Positions 61,182 through 64,000 of a stretch of DNA of 64,000 nt are shown in pieces. The stretch is taken from the NCBI GenBank assembly GCA_002452745.1, contig DKFC01000039.1:1-64000 (forward strand), given 5' to 3'. The stretch comes from Firmicutes bacterium UBA6806 (GTDB taxonomy: Bacteria > Bacillota > Clostridia > Peptostreptococcales > Acidaminobacteraceae). The translations under genes were made by a program, and so were the position numbers. Position 1 is the stretch's first letter; each line of letters opens with the position of its first letter. The notes beneath the pieces are model-generated. The model saw only the letters and a list, made by a program, of their open reading frames with translations, was not told the DNA's origin and ran no database searches.

Positions 61182-63537
61182 GTGCAGTCCTCTCTATAAT
61201 GGCATCTTGCATCTGTCTAGATAAGTTTACAAACTGAGTGCTGTATCCAGCAACGCGTACAAGGAGGTCTTTGTAATCTTGTGGTCTCTCTTGCGCTTTT
61301 CTGAGTACTTCTGTGGAAATTGTGTTAAATTGAACGTGAAATGCACCAAGGGCAAAGAAGGATTGAATCATACTGCCAAGATTGCTCTGTCCTCTCTTCG
61401 TAGAGACGAGATCTTCATTTAATCTCAAATTCAGAAGCGTTCCACCAGAGTGAACATCTTGATTGAGTTTCGCTGCAGAACGCATCGCCGCAAGTGGTGT
61501 TGAAGTGTCAGACCCTGCAAATGGTGAAACCCCTTCTGAAAGAGGCATGCGCGCTTTACGTCCACATGGCGTTGCTCCAACCACTTTTCCCGTTGGCAGA
61601 TAATTTGATATGCCCATAAATGCTGTGATAAAAGGGCTTCCATTTACATCTTTATATTGATGGGTCTCATTATAATAGTGATTTGCAATTTCAATAGCAA
61701 TCTCATCTACATATTCCACGTCATTGCCGTATTTTGGAACTGCCAAAGCCATTTCTCTTAGGTCATCATATCCTTCCCAATCAGATTCCAGAGCTTTTAA
61801 AAGTGTTTCCAATGATACTTTTTTCTCTTCAAATACCAGTTTTTTAATCACTGCCAACGAATTTGCGGTTACAGCAAGTCCAATCCCCGTTAGAACAGGG
61901 CCGATATTATATTTAGCGCCACCATCTACCAAGTCCACTCCGTTTTCCAGACAATGTTCCATACAAGAGGACAAAAATGGTCTAGGAACCATTTCCTTAT
62001 GCAGTTTCTGTGCTAGAATCGTCGCAACCACTGACTGCTCAATAAAATAGTCAAATTGTCTATAAAACGCCGATTTAACGGATTCATAAGAATCAAACGA
62101 TAGGGCTGGAACTTCTTCAAGCCCTACTTCTTCACCTGTCAATCGACTGCGTCCTTCGTTTAAGGCAAATTCAAGCGCTGCTGTAAAGTTCACATTAACC
62201 GCCGATGTCCACTCACCTGTTTTCCTAAAATGTGGGACAACACAGCCGCAATTACTCCAATCCCTTGCATCTTCTGGTTCATAGCCTGCATTTATAAGCA
62301 TTTGATATCCCGCCGCGTCATTGTGTATCGCTGGAAAGCCTGTTCCCTTGCTCACCAAATGAGTTACTGCACCGATAAAGTCAGCAGGTGCATCTTGTGG
62401 AAGTCTTACACTTAGTCCCGGTTGATGTGTTTTAACCCTTTCAGTTGCCTTTAAGCACATATAAGTGATTGGATTTGTCCCATCCTTCCCATCACGCATC
62501 TTGCCGCCCACAGTGAGATTTTGAAATTGGTTGTACCCTGCAAAGAATTCAGCCGTATTGGCAGAAATCGTCCACACCCATTCGGAATACTTAATCCATA
62601 GAGATTCAATCAATTCCTGTGCAACCGCATCGGTGAGGATGCCCTTTTCCACATCGGCTTTATAATAAGGATACATATATTGATCAAATCTACCTGGATT
62701 CAGAGCAAGTGGGTTTTCCGAAAGAATTCCTCCGACTTGCGTAAACCATACAAATTGAATCGCTTCGTAGAAGGTCTCTGGTGGCTGCGCGGGAATTTTG
62801 GAACAGATGCGAGCAATTTCAAGCAGTTCAGCTTTTCGCTTTCCATCTGCTTCTATGGCTGCCATTTTAGCCGCCTTGTCAGCATAGCGATTTGCCAGTA
62901 TGATTATCCCCTCAGAAGTCAGAATAACTGACTCGTAAAATATTTTCTTCTTAAGCCCATCAAGGGAAGTGGTCTTGATGGTTTTTAATTTTTCTTTCGC
63001 TTCATCTATAATCCCTTGAAATCCTTTTTTGAAAAGAACATCTTGATAATCTGGAGTTATCTCTCCAACTGCCTGACGCCATTTGGAGTCATTGTCCACA
63101 AACCCTGTATCCACAACCAGTCTGGCAGTTTTTTCAGGTAATTGCGCCAAAAACGCCTCCTCAAGGGATTTCCCCTTCCAGTAGGGAAATATCTCACTTC
63201 TTACAAATGCACGTTGTTCCTCAGTCATTTCATATGGGTCTTGAACCCTTAGGTTAAACGTATCCATCTCCCTTGCAACCCAAGTCCACGAAAACTCAGG
63301 TGTCAAGATACCGCATTTCCTAAATTCGCCCGTTGCCCCTACAATTAATTCCCCATCAAAGATTGGAACGACAAGTTCTTCACAAGTCTTCTTAAAAGCC
63401 TTTGCCCTTCTAACGGGCGTCGGCTCACCCTCTGTCTCCTTATGAGATTCCGTCCATAATTTTGCCCTTTCATAAGAAATGGCTGGTTTTGAATTGATGT
63501 AGTTTTCTTTTGCATTTTGGATTCTCTCTGTTAGCAT
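61168..63537 (-). CDS. glycyl radical enzyme (PFL/PFL2 superfamily), substrate unassigned
   Basis: The 789-residue protein has the PFL-domain and the glycyl radical motif R-V-A-G-Y-S near the C-terminus (radical on Gly764). The catalytic Cys is in S-N-C-G-C-V-V-P (Cys432, with Cys430 two residues before). The Glu that follows the catalytic Cys in diol, choline and hydroxyproline enzymes (C-V-E) is replaced by Val, and it lacks the adjacent C-C of pyruvate formate-lyase, so it fits none of these. X-succinate synthase or arylacetate decarboxylase-like chemistry remain options. The ATG at 63537 follows GAGAGGA at 8 bases; an ATG at 63546 overlaps it. Confidence 0.92.
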   Translation of the reverse strand: MLTERIQNAKENYINSKPAISYERAKLWTESHKETEGEPTPVRRAKAFKKTCEELVVPIFDGELIVGATGEFRKCGILTPEFSWTWVAREMDTFNLRVQDPYEMTEEQRAFVRSEIFPYWKGKSLEEAFLAQLPEKTARLVVDTGFVDNDSKWRQAVGEITPDYQDVLFKKGFQGIIDEAKEKLKTIKTTSLDGLKKKIFYESVILTSEGIIILANRYADKAAKMAAIEADGKRKAELLEIARICSKIPAQPPETFYEAIQFVWFTQVGGILSENPLALNPGRFDQYMYPYYKADVEKGILTDAVAQELIESLWIKYSEWVWTISANTAEFFAGYNQFQNLTVGGKMRDGKDGTNPITYMCLKATERVKTHQPGLSVRLPQDAPADFIGAVTHLVSKGTGFPAIHNDAAGYQMLINAGYEPEDARDWSNCGCVVPHFRKTGEWTSAVNVNFTAALEFALNEGRSRLTGEEVGLEEVPALSFDSYESVKSAFYRQFDYFIEQSVVATILAQKLHKEMVPRPFLSSCMEHCLENGVDLVDGGAKYNIGPVLTGIGLAVTANSLAVIKKLVFEEKKVSLETLLKALESDWEGYDDLREMALAVPKYGNDVEYVDEIAIEIANHYYNETHQYKDVNGSPFITAFMGISNYLPTGKVVGATPCGRKARMPLSEGVSPFAGSDTSTPLAAMRSAAKLNQDVHSGGTLLNLRLNEDLVSTKRGQSNLGSMIQSFFALGAFHVQFNTISTEVLRKAQERPQDYKDLLVRVAGYSTQFVNLSRQMQDAIIERTAHDSF

Positions 63538-63604
63538 AGCACTCATCCTCTCTCATTTGAATTATCATATATTACTCATTTGTATGTTATAACATCTTCA
63601 ATTG

Positions 63605-63635
63605 TTAAAAACCAACCAGAACCATTTGGTTCTGG
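63605..63635 (-). terminator. terminator of the upstream cupin gene
   Basis: CCAGAACC-AAAT-GGTTCTGG on the minus strand followed by TTGGTTTTTA lies 33 bases after the cupin-gene stop, so the glycyl radical genes have their own promoter in 63547-63604, where a 12-bp palindrome ATGTTATAACAT (63584-63595) is present. Confidence 0.65.
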
Positions 63636-63667
63636 CTATGACCTAATGCTAAAAAAATCACTGAATT

Positions 63668-64000
63668 TCAATATTTGACAATACTTTGGAAAATAACCTC
63701 TTGTTCAAATGGGTTGCTGTAGCAGTGTTCTAAATTGGATTTAAATTTTATAGCCGCAGGCGCCTCCATGTCGTAGGTTCTGCCATCTACTTCAAGTCTG
63801 AGCTTGCCCGATGTCACCACAATATGTTCCTCTGTAGACTTCATATGAGGTGAAGAAGTGTGACTTCCACCTGGTAATATGGTTATATAAAAATACTCAA
63901 AACCAGTCATGGGGTTGTATGGAAAGACATCGTGCAAAATCATTTTTCCCTTAGACTCATAGACGGGCTTTAATTGGTCTATCTGAATCACATCGTGCTT
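63668..64000 (-). CDS. cupin-domain protein, 5' end beyond the window
   Basis: At least 110 residues of a cupin-2 barrel (G-G-x-x-x-x-x-H, E-E-H-I-V-V-x-S-G and a later H-x-Y/F position) end at 63668. The frame stays open to the edge, so the gene probably continues upstream; a GTG at 63991 is a possible internal start. The fragment resembles the C-terminal sensor of XRE-cupin regulators, which would fit a role in controlling the glycyl radical genes, but the HTH would lie outside the window. Confidence 0.7.
   Translation of the reverse strand, partial: KHDVIQIDQLKPVYESKGKMILHDVFPYNPMTGFEYFYITILPGGSHTSSPHMKSTEEHIVVTSGKLRLEVDGRTYDMEAPAAIKFKSNLEHCYSNPFEQEVIFQSIVKY

Noticed and set aside
61168..63537. 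Calling the glycyl radical enzyme pyruvate formate-lyase
   Set aside because: The Cys-Cys pair of PFL is not present and the sequence style is of the PFL2 group; C-V-V also excludes the usual diol/choline lyase motif.
1..64000. CRISPR array, prophage or insertion sequence
   Set aside because: No regularly spaced repeats, integrase, transposase or phage structural genes were recognised.

Overview
The window is a low-GC, gene-dense stretch of a Gram-positive anaerobe of the class Clostridia, read from the chromosome backbone with a few accessory clusters. The evidence is the clostridial order of the cell-shape and division block (maf-radC-mreBCD-PBP2-minCDE-rodA-radical SAM-DUF2344-RNase E/G-rplU-prp-rpmA-obg), an L27 precursor with a cleavable N-terminus next to its protease Prp, a complete six-gene Rnf complex in the order C-D-G-E-A-B, selenium metabolism genes, a glycyl radical enzyme and many Fe-S proteins. 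I cannot name the genus. No insertion sequence, prophage or CRISPR array was seen. Nearly all genes lie on the minus strand.

Layout. 0-6.6 kb: alpha/beta hydrolase, plsY (plus strand), an SLH/GH18 surface protein, a GerMN-like lipoprotein-type protein and an OmpR-type two-component system. 6.8-9.3 kb: selA-selD, in which selD is itself a selenoprotein gene with an in-frame UGA at codon 15 followed by a SECIS-like hairpin. 9.3-14.7 kb: HhH protein, D-Ala-D-Ala carboxypeptidase, ridA plus a YheO-type regulator, rsfS, yqeK, nadD, yhbY. 14.7-31.2 kb: obg, rpmA-prp-rplU behind an L21-leader-like 5' UTR and a strong promoter, then the RNase/radical SAM/rod-shape/Min/Mre block. 31.4-37.8 kb: an MFS permease and the rnf operon for ferredoxin:NAD+ oxidoreduction coupled to ion transport. 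38-45 kb: a stand-alone CheY, a TauE/SafE permease, tRNA-Leu(GAG), a TetR regulator with a nicotinate phosphoribosyltransferase, coaE and polA.

45-49 kb: an ECF sigma operon (sigma, zinc-finger/DUF4349 membrane protein, SIMPL-domain protein) preceded by an ECF-type promoter that suggests autoregulation; then an M24 peptidase and tRNA-Leu(CAA). 49.5-54.6 kb: a cytosolic flavoenzyme module: a two-subunit reductase (an FMN-reductase-like small subunit and a large subunit fusing NADPH-FMN-reductase, FMN_bind and FAD_binding_2 domains), divergent from a LysR regulator and a cytosolic ApbE flavin transferase. It resembles the NADH-dependent acrylate/cinnamate-type reductases and could use an unsaturated acid as electron acceptor. 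54.8-57.8 kb: a QueG-like Fe-S protein and a YolD-UvrX translesion polymerase pair behind a LexA box.

58-64 kb: an AraC regulator, a 2x[4Fe-4S] aldo/keto reductase whose promoter carries two AraC-type direct repeats 21 bp apart, a short glycyl-radical activase and an unassigned glycyl radical enzyme with the unusual active-site sequence C-G-C-V-V-P, and the cupin end of a gene that runs off the right edge. The best candidates for undescribed biology are this glycyl radical locus and the flavoenzyme module.
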